A DNA stretch of 64,000 bases from Acinetobacter guillouiae CIP 63.46 (GTDB taxonomy: Bacteria; Pseudomonadota; Gammaproteobacteria; Pseudomonadales; Moraxellaceae): NCBI RefSeq assembly GCF_000368145.1, contig NZ_KB849287.1:1-64000 (forward strand). The letters run 5' to 3'. The notes under the pieces were generated by a model. The model was not told where the DNA came from and did no database searches. It was given only the letters and a program-made list of their open reading frames with translations. Of this stretch, positions 30,285 through 40,064 are shown piece by piece; positions within the stretch are counted from its first letter, which is position 1, and each line of letters begins with the position of its first letter. A program made the translations under genes and the position numbers.

Positions 30285-30423
30285 GTTTCAGCATTTATAA
30301 ATTTCATTTGAAATAAAGCGCATACCCCAATTTAAAAATAGCAGTTTAAATAAAAGTTGCTCATTTCTTAAAAAATGGATAATTTTACGTCATTAGAAAG
30401 ATCTTAAGACGCAATTTGTCGTT

Positions 30424-30459
30424 GTAGGGTACACTTGCACTTGTGTAGTCAGACCCTGC
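30424..30459 (+). promoter_or_regulatory. Stem-loop in the parC leader
   Basis: GTAGGGT-ACAC / GTGT...ACCCTGC around loop TTGCACTT, with a 6-nt bulge on the right, 68 bp upstream of parC. It is not followed by T's, so it is not a terminator. Role unknown. Confidence 0.35.
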
Positions 30460-30527
30460 GACTTAGCATAAGAACGTAGATACAAAACATTTATTTAGAA
30501 CGCACTTATTTAGGATAAAAGGTTGTT

Positions 30528-32747
30528 ATGACAAGCCTTGCGCATCATGCGACAGAAAATCGTTCCGTAGCAGAATTTACTGAACAAGCTTACCTCAACT
30601 ATGCCATGTACGTGATTATGGATCGTGCATTGCCACACATTAGTGATGGTTTAAAACCTGTACAACGCCGTATCGTTTATGCGATGAGCGAATTGGGATT
30701 AAAACCAAGCGGTAAGCCGAAAAAGTCTGCACGTACAGTCGGTGATGTATTGGGTAAATACCATCCGCATGGTGACTCAGCCTGTTATGAGGCCATGGTG
30801 TTGATGGCACAGCCATTTAGTTATCGTTACCCATTTATTGAAGGGCAAGGGAACTGGGGTTCGCCTGATGATCCTAAATCATTCGCAGCCATGCGTTATA
30901 CCGAAGCCAAACTTTCTCCTTATAGTGATTTGTTACTTTCTGAATTAGGTCAAGGGACCTGTGATTGGCAAGATAACTTTGATGGTTCAATGAAAGAGCC
31001 AGTCAATTTACCAGCGCGTGTACCAAATATTTTACTCAATGGTACCACTGGTATTGCAGTGGGAATGGCAACGGATATTCCGCCACACAATTTACGTGAA
31101 GTGGTTAAAGGTACGATTGCTTTAATCCGTAATCCAAACTTAACAGATGAAAAAATTGCAGAATATATTCCTGCACCTGACTTACCGACTAAAGCAGAAA
31201 TTATTACACCACGTGATGAATTATTAAAAATTCAAATGACTGGGCGTGGTAGCTATCGTACCCGTGCAGTATATACCATTGAAAAAAATGAAATTATCAT
31301 CACTGAACTGCCATATCAAGTTTCTGGCTCAAAAGTCATCACGCAAATTGCAGATCAAATGCAAGCCAAAAAACTGCCATTGGTCAGTGACTTACGTGAT
31401 GAATCAGACCATAAAAACCCAACACGTTTGGTGATTGTATTACGTTCAAATCGTATCGATGCCGATGCAGTCATGAGTCATTTATTTGCGACAACCGATT
31501 TAGAGTCGAGTTATCGTGTCAATATGAACATGATCGGTGCTGATGGTCGTCCGCAAGTCAAATCAATCCGTCGCATTTTATTAGAATGGATTGAAATTCG
31601 TAAGAGCACTGTCACACGTCGTCTGCAATATCATTTGAATAAAATTGAAAAGCGTTTGCATATTCTCGGTGGCTTGATCATTGCGTATTTGAACATAGAT
31701 GAAGTGATCAAAATTATTCGTGAAGAAGATCAGCCTAAACCCGTGTTGATGATGCGTTTCAATATTGATGAAGTTCAGGCAGAAGCAATTTTAGAGCTTA
31801 AGTTACGCCATTTGGCAAAACTTGAAGAAATGGAAATGCGCCGTGAGCAAGAAGAACTTGAGGCCAGAGCAGCAGTGATTCGTGAACAACTTGCAAATCC
31901 AGAGTCATTAAAATCTTTGATTATCGAAGAACTTAAAGATGATGCGAAGAAGTTTGGTGATGATCGTCGTTCACCGGTTGTGCAACGTGAAGAATCACAG
32001 GCCATTAGTGAACAAGATTTAATGCCTGCTGAAGCGGTAACGGTGATCCTTTCTGAGGCGGGTTGGGCTCGTGCAGCCAAAGGTCATGATATTGATGTTG
32101 AAAAATTAAATTTCCGTGCCGGTGACCAGTACTTAAGTTCAGCACAAGGTAAGTCGAATCAGAAAGTATATATTTTAGATGAAACTGGACGAAGTTATGC
32201 TTTGGCCATCAATAGTTTGCCATCGGCGCGTGGTTTAGGAGAACCGTTGAGTTCAAAACTTTCTCCAGCCAATGGTGTGGGCTTTATGCAAGTCCTGATT
32301 GAAGATGAAGAAAAAGAAATAGTTGCTGTAAGTTCAAAAGGTTATGGCTTTAAATCGCAAGCTAAACAATTGGATACCAATGCCAAAGCAGGTAAAACAT
32401 TCCTGACTGTTGCTGAAAATGCGACAGCAATGCCAATCGAAGTCGTTGAAAATCATACTCATTTGGCTATACTCAGCTCAGCAGGACGCCTACTTTTAAT
32501 TGAATTATCTGACTTGCCAACGCTCAATAAAGGTAAAGGAAATAAGTTGATACAACTTGAAACTAATGAGTCTGTTCAGTTTATGTTAACTTTGAATTTA
32601 GATGAAGTAATACAAGTGCTTGCAGGGCAGCAACAATTAAAATTAAAAGGGGAAGATTTACAGAAATATATCGGTAAACGCGCATCAAAAGGTCAGTTGT
32701 TGCCGCGCGGATATCAAAAAGCAAATAAACTGTTGATTCAAAGATAA
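30528..32747 (+). CDS. parC: DNA topoisomerase IV subunit A
   Basis: 739 aa. The winged-helix/breakage-reunion region contains the catalytic Tyr124 ([11 protein letters not shown]) and the quinolone-determining region [16 protein letters not shown], where Ser84 and Glu88 are the wild-type residues by A. baumannii numbering. Residues ~400-480 form the coiled-coil gate with the [14 protein letters not shown] motif; the C-terminal domain is a reduced beta-pinwheel. With ParE (not in the window) it decatenates daughter chromosomes. It is followed by fadD in the same direction, 149 bp away. Confidence 0.97.
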   Translation: MTSLAHHATENRSVAEFTEQAYLNYAMYVIMDRALPHISDGLKPVQRRIVYAMSELGLKPSGKPKKSARTVGDVLGKYHPHGDSACYEAMVLMAQPFSYRYPFIEGQGNWGSPDDPKSFAAMRYTEAKLSPYSDLLLSELGQGTCDWQDNFDGSMKEPVNLPARVPNILLNGTTGIAVGMATDIPPHNLREVVKGTIALIRNPNLTDEKIAEYIPAPDLPTKAEIITPRDELLKIQMTGRGSYRTRAVYTIEKNEIIITELPYQVSGSKVITQIADQMQAKKLPLVSDLRDESDHKNPTRLVIVLRSNRIDADAVMSHLFATTDLESSYRVNMNMIGADGRPQVKSIRRILLEWIEIRKSTVTRRLQYHLNKIEKRLHILGGLIIAYLNIDEVIKIIREEDQPKPVLMMRFNIDEVQAEAILELKLRHLAKLEEMEMRREQEELEARAAVIREQLANPESLKSLIIEELKDDAKKFGDDRRSPVVQREESQAISEQDLMPAEAVTVILSEAGWARAAKGHDIDVEKLNFRAGDQYLSSAQGKSNQKVYILDETGRSYALAINSLPSARGLGEPLSSKLSPANGVGFMQVLIEDEEKEIVAVSSKGYGFKSQAKQLDTNAKAGKTFLTVAENATAMPIEVVENHTHLAILSSAGRLLLIELSDLPTLNKGKGNKLIQLETNESVQFMLTLNLDEVIQVLAGQQQLKLKGEDLQKYIGKRASKGQLLPRGYQKANKLLIQR

Positions 32748-32896
32748 AACTAGCATCCTTGGATTGAAATACGTTATATATGCAAAGTGTTCGTGAAAAT
32801 GGATGCAATATTGAGCACAAAGAAGCCAAAAAATTATGTTCAATATTGAGAAAAACAGTTTAAAACTAAGGATTACTGATTGGAGATTATGGCATT

Positions 32897-34570
32897 ATGG
32901 AAAAAGTTTGGTTCGCTGAATATCAAAAAACTGGGATTCCAGAAACAGTAGAATTGCCACAGGAAAATAGCTCTCTTATTGATATTTTTGAGCGTAATTT
33001 CCAAAAATTTGGTTCACGTGATGCCTTTATCTTCATGGATAAAGTGATGTCATTCAGTGATCTTGAATTGGCAAGCCGTAAATTTGCAACTTATTTGCAA
33101 AGTTTAGGTTTGGCAAAAGGTTCACGTGTTGCAGTGATGATGCCTAACGTCCTTCAGTATCCAGTTGTCGCTTTAGGTGTACTCCGTGCAGGTTTGGTAC
33201 TTGTGAATGTGAATCCACTTTATACAGCACGTGAATTAGAACACCAACTTAATGATTCAGGCGCTGAAGCGTTGGTCATTGTTGAAAACTTTGCGACTGT
33301 TTATCAAGCGATTATTGGTAAAACACCAGTAAAACATGTTGTCATTGCTTCAGTTGGCGATATGTTAGGTACCTTAAAAGGTACTTTGGTAAATTTTGTT
33401 TTACGTAAAGTGCGTAAACAAATTCCAGATTGGAATATTCCAGGACATACTAAGTTTAATGCCGCATTGGCAAAAGTAAGTCCAAGTAATTATAAACGTC
33501 CAACTATGACACTCAGTGATACTGCTGTACTTCAGTACACAGGCGGTACTACGGGTGTTTCAAAAGGAGCGGAACTTACCCACCGTAACTTAGTTGCAAA
33601 CTTGTTGCAATGTGACGGTATTTTCCAAAGTAAATTTGGCCAAGGTGATGGCGCTAAAGATGATCGTATCTTCTGTGCTTTACCGCTTTATCACATCTTC
33701 GCATTTATGGTTTGTGCGATGTATGGTATGTATAAAGGTCAAGCAAATATTCTGATTCCAAATCCACGTGATTTACCTGCAGTGATTAAAGAATTACGTA
33801 AATACCAACCAGGTTTCTTCCCTGCGGTAAATACCTTGTTTAATGCGCTGGTGCATAATGAAGAATTTAGACAGCTCGACTTTAGTAAGTTAAAAATGGC
33901 GATGGGCGGTGGTATGGCTGTGTTACCGTCAACTGCTGAAGAATGGAAAAAAGTTACAGGAACCATCATTATTGAAGGTTATGGTTTATCTGAAACTTCT
34001 CCAGTCGCAACTGCAAACCCACCTGCAACGACTGAGTTTAGTGGCACAATTGGTATTCCTTTACCACTGACGGATGTTGCGATCTTAGATGATGATGGCA
34101 ATCATTTGTCACAAGGCGAGCAGGGTGAAATCTCAATTCGTGGTCCTCAAGTCATGAAAGGCTATTGGAATCGTCCAGATGAAACTGCAAAAGTCATGAC
34201 AGCTGACGGTTATTTCCGTACAGGTGATATTGGGATCATGGATACCCGTGGTTATTTCAAAATTGTCGATCGTAAGAAAGACATGATTTTAGTATCTGGT
34301 TTCAACGTCTATCCTTCTGAAATTGAAGAAGTGATTGCGCAACATCCTAAAGTGCTTGAAGTGGCTGCAATTGGCGTACCTGATGAAAAATCTGGTGAAG
34401 TGCCAAAACTATTTGTAGTGAAAAAAGATCCATCTTTAACCACTGAAGAAGTTCTTGAATATGCAAAAGAAAACCTAACCGGTTATAAACGTCCGCGTTA
34501 TGTTGAGTTTATGGATGATTTACCAAAATCAAATGTAGGTAAAATCCTACGTAAAGATTTACGTAAATAA
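32897..34570 (+). CDS. fadD: Long-chain fatty acid-CoA ligase
   Basis: 557 aa. ANL-superfamily adenylating enzyme: the P-loop YTGGTTGVSKGAELTHRN (residue ~210), IEGYGLSETSP, YFRTGDIGIMDTRGYFKIVDRKKDMILVSGFNVYPSEIEE and the C-terminal Lys in KSNVGKILRKDLRK are all in place. It activates long-chain fatty acids to acyl-CoA for beta-oxidation or phospholipid synthesis and acts at the inner membrane. The promoter region contains CAATATTGAG twice, 35 bp apart (32806 and 32841). An exceptionally strong terminator follows. Confidence 0.9.
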   Translation: MEKVWFAEYQKTGIPETVELPQENSSLIDIFERNFQKFGSRDAFIFMDKVMSFSDLELASRKFATYLQSLGLAKGSRVAVMMPNVLQYPVVALGVLRAGLVLVNVNPLYTARELEHQLNDSGAEALVIVENFATVYQAIIGKTPVKHVVIASVGDMLGTLKGTLVNFVLRKVRKQIPDWNIPGHTKFNAALAKVSPSNYKRPTMTLSDTAVLQYTGGTTGVSKGAELTHRNLVANLLQCDGIFQSKFGQGDGAKDDRIFCALPLYHIFAFMVCAMYGMYKGQANILIPNPRDLPAVIKELRKYQPGFFPAVNTLFNALVHNEEFRQLDFSKLKMAMGGGMAVLPSTAEEWKKVTGTIIIEGYGLSETSPVATANPPATTEFSGTIGIPLPLTDVAILDDDGNHLSQGEQGEISIRGPQVMKGYWNRPDETAKVMTADGYFRTGDIGIMDTRGYFKIVDRKKDMILVSGFNVYPSEIEEVIAQHPKVLEVAAIGVPDEKSGEVPKLFVVKKDPSLTTEEVLEYAKENLTGYKRPRYVEFMDDLPKSNVGKILRKDLRK

Positions 34571-34583
34571 TTGAAAAATTAAA

Positions 34584-34617
34584 GATAAAAAAGCGCCAAT
34601 AGTGGCGCTTTTTTATC
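34584..34617. terminator. Bidirectional terminator
   Basis: 15-bp perfect stem (GATAAAAAAGCGCCA / TGGCGCTTTTTTATC) with loop ATAG, between fadD and the convergent gene. Confidence 0.95.
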
Positions 34618-34661
34618 TTCGATGTAAAGTAATCGATCGCTTTATGCGGTGATTTCAACAT

Positions 34662-35087
34662 TTATTTTTTGTGAGAACGAATATACCAACCATCAATATA
34701 GGGGCGGCTTAAGCCAACAATTGCTGTAAAGGTTAGCATAGTGCCCATTTGACGCCCTAGTGCAGAAGGATGAATACTGCTATAGCTAAAATAAATATCG
34801 ATTAAACAGTATACGACAATAATAGCTAACCAAAAGTATAGATTCATACGCTTTATACCAACGGCAAAAAAAGCCACCACCAAAACAATGAGCGTTCCCA
34901 AGGTGGATTGCCAATTGTAATTTGCACAAATCACGCACAAGAGAAAAGCCAAAATTGGCAATACAATTTTAAGAATACGATCAATCTCCGCTTGTTGATG
35001 GCGCTGCTTTTCTAAAACCTCAAACAATTCATTTTGATCTGGTTGCACGTTATTGTCCTCACTACACAATTTTGCAAAACTCTGCAT
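34662..35087 (-). CDS. Membrane protein of unknown function
   Basis: 141 aa. About 40 charged residues precede four membrane helices (from residue ~41 to 125). No family is recognised. The gene is divergent from the MAPEG gene with only 67 bp between start codons, so both promoters overlap there. Confidence 0.65.
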   Translation of the reverse strand: MQSFAKLCSEDNNVQPDQNELFEVLEKQRHQQAEIDRILKIVLPILAFLLCVICANYNWQSTLGTLIVLVVAFFAVGIKRMNLYFWLAIIVVYCLIDIYFSYSSIHPSALGRQMGTMLTFTAIVGLSRPYIDGWYIRSHKK

Positions 35088-35154
35088 TTAACAAAAAATA
35101 TTCTGTTCATGCCATGCTATGATAACTCGCATTAACACTTCATGAGAAAAAATC

Positions 35155-35553
35155 ATGTCTGGGATAGATGGCATCATATATTTAATTCTAATTGCCTGTT
35201 TACTTCCTTATGTTTTTACCATTATTGCAAAAGCGTCTGGTGGTTTTAAAGCTGCTGATAATCAGAATCCCCGTGAATTTTTAGCCAAAACCACAGGTTT
35301 GGCTGCACGTGCCAATGCAGTACAACAGAATAGTTTTGAGAGCTTACCTTTATTTATTGCTGCGATTTTAATGGCAGAGTATATGGTGGTATCACAACAT
35401 CTGATTATGATGTTAGGCATCGCGTATATTGTGTTACGCATTATTTATGGAATTTGCTATCTGGCGAATATTTCAGCGCTACGTACCATTATTTGGGCTT
35501 TGTCCTTAGCTTGCCCAATTATTTTATTGTTATTGGTTATTCGAATCGTCTAA
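35155..35553 (+). CDS. MAPEG-family membrane protein
   Basis: 132 aa, four membrane helices. The motif QNSFESLPLFIAAILMAEY, preceded by RANAVQQN, is the bacterial MAPEG signature (membrane-associated proteins in eicosanoid and glutathione metabolism). Bacterial members are small integral membrane proteins, a few of which show glutathione transferase activity; the substrate here is unknown. Confidence 0.85.
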   Translation: MSGIDGIIYLILIACLLPYVFTIIAKASGGFKAADNQNPREFLAKTTGLAARANAVQQNSFESLPLFIAAILMAEYMVVSQHLIMMLGIAYIVLRIIYGICYLANISALRTIIWALSLACPIILLLLVIRIV

Positions 35554-35674
35554 ACAGTTTTCGATGAAATTCATTCATTTTGATGATGCAAAATGTATAA
35601 TCCGCATCTGTTTGCGCGATTTAGCGTTATAATCGACAAGATTTTAAATAAGACCTCACTTGAAAGAGTATCCT

Positions 35675-36199
35675 ATGAGCTATAGCAATATTCCTGCTGG
35701 TAAAGATGCACCAAATGACATCTACGTAATTATCGAAATCCCAGCAAATGCTGCACCGATTAAATATGAAGTAGATAAAGATTCAGATGCTTTATTTGTA
35801 GATCGTTTCATGGGTACAGCGATGTTCTACCCAGCGAACTATGGTTATGTACCAAATACATTGTCTGAAGATGGTGATCCATTAGATGTATTGGTTGTAA
35901 CTCCACACCCATTGGTACATGGTTCAGTGATTCGTTGTCGTCCTGTTGGTAAATTAAACATGGAAGATGATGGTGGTATTGATGCGAAACTGATCGCAGT
36001 TCCACATGACAAATTGACTCCGCTTTATAAAGATGTGAAAGAGTATTCAGACCTTCCTGCTTTGTTGTTGAATCAAATTGAACATTTCTTTGCACATTAC
36101 AAAGATTTAGAGCCTGGTAAATGGGTTAAATTGACAGGTTGGGAAAGTTCAGAAGTTGCAAAAGCTGAAGTTTTAAAAGCAATCGAAGCTGCAAAATAA
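35675..36199 (+). CDS. ppa: Inorganic pyrophosphatase
   Basis: 174 aa, the size of type I soluble pyrophosphatases. Metal-binding motif [10 protein letters not shown], with [11 protein letters not shown] and the Lys/Tyr residues of the active site ([10 protein letters not shown]). It hydrolyses pyrophosphate made by biosynthetic reactions. The start is the ATG at 35675 with AAGAG upstream, not the TTG at 35660. A strong terminator follows. Confidence 0.95.
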   Translation: MSYSNIPAGKDAPNDIYVIIEIPANAAPIKYEVDKDSDALFVDRFMGTAMFYPANYGYVPNTLSEDGDPLDVLVVTPHPLVHGSVIRCRPVGKLNMEDDGGIDAKLIAVPHDKLTPLYKDVKEYSDLPALLLNQIEHFFAHYKDLEPGKWVKLTGWESSEVAKAEVLKAIEAAK

Positions 36200-36245
36200 G
36201 CCTGATTAAAACGTGGTTTGAAAATTGAAAAATGTTCAAACCTAT

Positions 36246-36279
36246 AAAAAAACCTGCATGACTCAATGCAGGTTTTTTT
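36246..36279. terminator. Bidirectional terminator
   Basis: 14-bp stem (A7-CCTGCAT / ATGCAGG-T7) with a 6-nt loop, between ppa and oprD. Confidence 0.95.
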
Positions 36280-36301
36280 GTTTCTGTGGATTTATTCTAA
36301 A

Positions 36302-37627
36302 TTAGAAAAATTTCACAGGAATATCTAAGAAAATACGCCATTCATTGGTATCACCAATATAGACAGGATTATACGCTTCACTTGCACGGTAGTAAGAGTG
36401 ACGTAGACGTAAGCTCGCATCTTTTGCAAAACCACTTTGCATGGTGTATTTCACCTGATTAAAGAATTCACGTTCTTGTGCATCATCAGTTACATTGCGG
36501 ACTTTAATATCCCAACCATAAACAAATGCTGTGGTCCAATTTAAGCCAGCAACACCATAATTGCTAAAGTCTAGGTTATATTGAACTTGTGCTGATTTTT
36601 CATGGTTACCAATAAAATCAGACATATAAGAGTTTGGTAGATAAATACTTTGGAAACCGTCAGCATTTTGACCATAGTCATAACCCACATCACCTGTATT
36701 TTGTTGGTAAGCCAACATCACAGTGTGCGGACCTTGATTATAAGTAGAAGACAATGCCCAGATATTATTGGTTTTTTCTACACCTGCTTTACCTGTATTT
36801 GCATAACCCACATCGACAGGACCTGTTGCAGAATAGGTATTGGCATTTTTATCAAACTTGGTGTGATAACCACTGAAATCGAAAGTTAAAGAACTTTGAT
36901 TTGCCAATGGGTATTTATAATTGGCATTGATATAATGACGTTCTAACGCATTTTTAGAATCTAAACCATAATAAGACGCGCTAAGCTGGTCATCAAATTT
37001 GTATTTAGCACCCCAAACAATCGCATCATCTAATTTATTACCATCAGTCTTGATCTGATCAGACATTTGGTCTTTGGTGAATTTACCCGCAACAAGTTCT
37101 AAATTTTTAATTTCATGGCTGGTTAATAACGTACCTGTAAAATATTCAGGAACAAGACGCGTTGTATTACTTGCAAGTACCGGTAAGTCGAGAACTTGCG
37201 TACCATAACGTACAGTTGTATTTGAGAAACGAGCTTTTACGTTTGCGCCACCACGTGCCCAATGATCATATGGATCAACTCGTCCATTTGCGTCTCTTGC
37301 ACCATTATTTTTGAGTGCAATCATATTATTGCCAGCATGGGTGTTTGGACCGATTTTAAAAGAACCATCACCAACTACACCAACACCGAAACCGACGATA
37401 CCTTGAGTGAAGCCAGAATCTAAGTCAACAATTGCCGTTTGTGCAAATGAGCTTTGATCGTCAATACCATGTTTTTTATCACGAAGAATATAACCTGTAC
37501 GAAATAATACAGAACCTTTGGCATCTTCAACGAACCCTTTTGCATCACTTTGTTCGCTAGCAAATGTAGGGGATATTAGAACCGCGTTAATTAATACAGC
37601 TAAAGTAAGTTTTGGAGCATTCAACAT
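36302..37627 (-). CDS. oprD: OprD/OccAB1-family outer membrane porin
   Basis: 441 aa. A signal peptide (cleavage after ISPTFA) precedes an 18-stranded barrel sequence; RTGYILRDKK, WARGGANVKARFSNTTVRYGTQVLDLPVLASN and the C-terminal RIFLDIPVKFF closely match the Acinetobacter OprD (OccAB1) protein. It carries small basic amino acids and is one route proposed for carbapenem entry. The gene is monocistronic, convergent with ppa and divergent from a TorF-type porin gene. The inverted repeat at 37738-37753 lies about 110 bp upstream of its start. Confidence 0.92.
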   Translation of the reverse strand: MLNAPKLTLAVLINAVLISPTFASEQSDAKGFVEDAKGSVLFRTGYILRDKKHGIDDQSSFAQTAIVDLDSGFTQGIVGFGVGVVGDGSFKIGPNTHAGNNMIALKNNGARDANGRVDPYDHWARGGANVKARFSNTTVRYGTQVLDLPVLASNTTRLVPEYFTGTLLTSHEIKNLELVAGKFTKDQMSDQIKTDGNKLDDAIVWGAKYKFDDQLSASYYGLDSKNALERHYINANYKYPLANQSSLTFDFSGYHTKFDKNANTYSATGPVDVGYANTGKAGVEKTNNIWALSSTYNQGPHTVMLAYQQNTGDVGYDYGQNADGFQSIYLPNSYMSDFIGNHEKSAQVQYNLDFSNYGVAGLNWTTAFVYGWDIKVRNVTDDAQEREFFNQVKYTMQSGFAKDASLRLRHSYYRASEAYNPVYIGDTNEWRIFLDIPVKFF

Positions 37628-37737
37628 GAATTGCCTCGTGAACGAGAATAGATTGCACTGACTGATCGAATTCAGAACAGATTGTGGATGAATTGTATAT
37701 TTAATCTATAAAAAGGGAATCTCTTTTGCTTAAAAAT

Positions 37738-37753
37738 ATTACATTTCTGTAAT
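37738..37753. promoter_or_regulatory. Inverted repeat in the divergent oprD/torF region
   Basis: ATTACA-TTTC-TGTAAT, a possible operator for either of two divergent porin genes. No regulator is assigned. Confidence 0.35.
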
Positions 37754-37936
37754 GTTTTACACAATATTAATTTCTTTTCTTATGAAAAAAAGTTCTAAAG
37801 AATTGTTAAAATGCTGATTTTATGTGAAATATGAAATAAATTGAAAAATATGTCGAATTTATCTCCATGTTTTTTACCAAAAATTTAAAAACACAGTAAA
37901 ATTCGCCTTTATTTATACGCCCACCCGTTTGTCATC

Positions 37937-38707
37937 ATGAACTCACTTATTTCTAAACTGTTATGGGCAATGCCTATTTGTATCGCGTCGTGCCCGGCAT
38001 TTGCTGAAGAAGCAAATGTCTTGGTTGAAAATGGTACGATCTCTGGAAATGTGGGACTGGTATCCAAGTACATTTATCGAGGTGGAGTTGAAAATGATGA
38101 TGTCGCTGTGCAAGGCGGTTTAAGTTATGCACATAAAAGTGGCATCACGGTGGGGTATTGGGGTTCTACACTGAGCTACAACCCTGCAGATGATACGCAA
38201 GATCATGGTTTTGAAAATAATTTTTATTTAGCTTATGCTCAAGAAATTGCACAAAATTGGAGCTATAACTTAAAAACCACTGCATATGTTTATCATAAAG
38301 GGGGTACTGTTTATGCGGATCAAGCAGATCATCGTAAAACCACCTATACCGATCTATCTGCTGAGCTGAGTTATAAAAATTTAACCGCAGGTGCTTCAGT
38401 GATGTTAGCCGATGCATCCTCTGCCAATGCGGGTGATATTTATCTCAGCATTGCGTATCGTCATGCTTTGGCTCAAGATTTTATTTTCAACACGGCTATT
38501 GGTGCATCTCTATATAACAGTCATCATGATGACAGTATTGTGCAGACAGAACAGGATTTTGCGTTAAGTGAAATGCGCTTGGGGCTCAGTAAAGTCATTG
38601 CTAATACAGGTGTTTCAGCTTCATTAGACTATGTAATTGGTGGTAAAGACCGTTTAGGTGAAGATTATAAGGACAATTTGGTATTTGGTTTGACTTATAG
38701 TTTTTAA
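37937..38707 (+). CDS. TorF-family (TIGR02001) putative porin, copy 1
   Basis: 256 aa. Signal peptide ending in PAFAEE, then the family start GTISGNVGLVSKYIYRGG and a beta-barrel with alternating polar/apolar strands ending in LTYSF. TIGR02001 proteins are outer-membrane proteins of unknown substrate, often near ammonium transporter genes. A paralogue begins at 39229. An 18-bp segment at the stop codon is duplicated just after it. Confidence 0.82.
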   Translation: MNSLISKLLWAMPICIASCPAFAEEANVLVENGTISGNVGLVSKYIYRGGVENDDVAVQGGLSYAHKSGITVGYWGSTLSYNPADDTQDHGFENNFYLAYAQEIAQNWSYNLKTTAYVYHKGGTVYADQADHRKTTYTDLSAELSYKNLTAGASVMLADASSANAGDIYLSIAYRHALAQDFIFNTAIGASLYNSHHDDSIVQTEQDFALSEMRLGLSKVIANTGVSASLDYVIGGKDRLGEDYKDNLVFGLTYSF

Positions 38708-38730
38708 GATTAACTTATAGTTTTTAAGAT
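38693..38730 (+). repeat. 20-bp tandem duplication across the stop codon
   Basis: ACTTATAGTTTTTAAGAT occurs at 38693 and again at 38713. The second copy repeats the last codons and the stop. Confidence 0.9.
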
Positions 38731-39228
38731 GAATATGAGTGAGTTATTTTCTCTTCCTTATTTTATCAAAGTGTATGACCGAAGATAGGGCATGCACTTT
38801 TTTTAGGCATTTTTTAAAATGTGTGCTTTTTTTGAGCAAAAGAATAATATGCACCATTACAATAAGCTGATATGAAAAGCATAAAGCAATATTTATACGC
38901 TTTTTATGACAACAATAAAGCACGTTATAGAAAATTTACGCTTAGATTTTTCATACTACTTTGCATTAAAACCATGCTTAAAGTAGGTCAGTATGAATCA
39001 GTTCCATCAAGTGATGCTTGAAATAGCATATGTTCAACAACTGAAGAATAAGAAAAATCATCCACAATCTTTTAATTTTAAACTATTGATTATCAATAGA
39101 TTGCTGAATATTGCTGAATTTTATAAACAGCTTGAATTTCATCTTGGCATGGCAATTGCTAATTGCTTAGGGAGTTCATCAAATTTTAGCATAACAAATA
39201 AACATCATATGATGGGGGAGCACTCAAG
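38731..39228. other. Intergenic region with sigma-54 promoter
   Basis: Holds TGCACCATTAC at 38850 (NtrC-like half-site), an imperfect inverted repeat GCAT-N7-ATGC near 38963-38977, and the sigma-54 promoter at 39144. A 79-codon ORF (38993-39232) covers the promoter and is probably not a gene. Confidence 0.55.
39144..39160 (+). promoter_or_regulatory. Sigma-54 promoter of the second TorF porin
   Basis: TTGGCATGGCAATTGCT matches TGGCAYG-N4-TTGCW perfectly, with GG and GC 10 bases apart. Start predicted near 39171, 58 bp before the ATG. Confidence 0.78.
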
Positions 39229-39999
39229 ATGAAATTCTCAACTAAAGCACTAACATTGGCAGTTCTATCGTCTACAGCAACAATAGCAATGGCGGAGGAT
39301 ACGACGCTTTCACAATTAGGTTTAAGTTTTTCAGGCAGTGCTGCTTTAACGAGTGACTACCGTTTTCGTGGTGTTACTCAAGCTCAAAATGATCCAGCTG
39401 TGCAAGCCACTTTTGCATTGACACATTCTTCTGGTTTGTATGCGGGTATATTTGGTTCAAATGTGAATTTTGGCGGTCCAGATCCACATTTAGAGCTTGA
39501 CCCTTATATTGGTTATTCTACAGCACTTGAAGGTTTTGCGAGCAAGCCAGTTCTAGATGTTGGTCTTTGGTATTATAACTACCCAAGTGCAAGTGATTTA
39601 AATTGGTTAGAACTGTACGGTAAATTAACCTTTAAAAATGCATTTACGGAAGGTGATAGCATTCTTACCAATATTAACTATACCAATGATTATGCTGGCG
39701 CAGATGCGAGTAGCTGGAATGTGAATGCAGGCTATTCAGTACCATTTGGTTCTACAGGTTTTGGTGGTGTTGCGAATGTCGGTTATACCGTTGTTACAGA
39801 TGACGATAAATATAACTTCAATGGCGATGATAATTATGTGGACTGGAAAGTAGGCGTAACTTATGTACCAAAATCAATTCCAAGTCTGACAGCAGAACTT
39901 GCTGCGATTGGTACAAATACGGATACAGACGGTTTAACTAATGTAGCAAAACGAGCTGTTGAAACAGGTGCAGTGTTTACTTTAACTAAAGCTTTCTAA
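39229..39999 (+). CDS. TorF-family (TIGR02001) putative porin, copy 2
   Basis: 256 aa. Signal peptide ending in AMAEDT; then the family block GLSFSGSAALTSDYRFRGVTQAQNDPAVQATF and a barrel ending in FTLTKAF. It is a diverged paralogue of the gene at 37937. GGGGGA lies 6 nt before the ATG. The clear sigma-54 promoter upstream, and glnK-amtB 2.7 kb downstream, suggest that it is made under nitrogen limitation and helps a nitrogen source cross the outer membrane; the substrate itself is inferred, not shown. Confidence 0.84.
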   Translation: MKFSTKALTLAVLSSTATIAMAEDTTLSQLGLSFSGSAALTSDYRFRGVTQAQNDPAVQATFALTHSSGLYAGIFGSNVNFGGPDPHLELDPYIGYSTALEGFASKPVLDVGLWYYNYPSASDLNWLELYGKLTFKNAFTEGDSILTNINYTNDYAGADASSWNVNAGYSVPFGSTGFGGVANVGYTVVTDDDKYNFNGDDNYVDWKVGVTYVPKSIPSLTAELAAIGTNTDTDGLTNVAKRAVETGAVFTLTKAF

Positions 40000-40017
40000 G
40001 CGCAAATTAAAATCTAT

Positions 40018-40047
40018 AAAGGTGACCATGAGTCACCTTTATTTTTT
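40018..40047 (+). terminator. Terminator after TorF copy 2
   Basis: AAAGGTGAC / GTCACCTTT with a 5-nt loop, then six T. Confidence 0.9.
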
Positions 40048-40064
40048 GCGATTTTGAAATCAAA

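Noticed and set aside
30660-30800. Quinolone-resistance substitutions in parC
   Set aside because: Ser84 and Glu88 are both wild type.
32806-32850. Direct repeat CAATATTGAG (two copies 35 bp apart) before fadD
   Set aside because: It does not match known fatty-acid regulator operators (PsrA or FadR), and AT-rich repeats are common here; mentioned only under fadD.
38993-39232. 79-codon ORF ahead of the second TorF porin, ending in an ATGA overlap
   Set aside because: It contains the sigma-54 promoter of the next gene and its protein shows no recognisable family; kept out of the gene list, though a small protein cannot be fully excluded.
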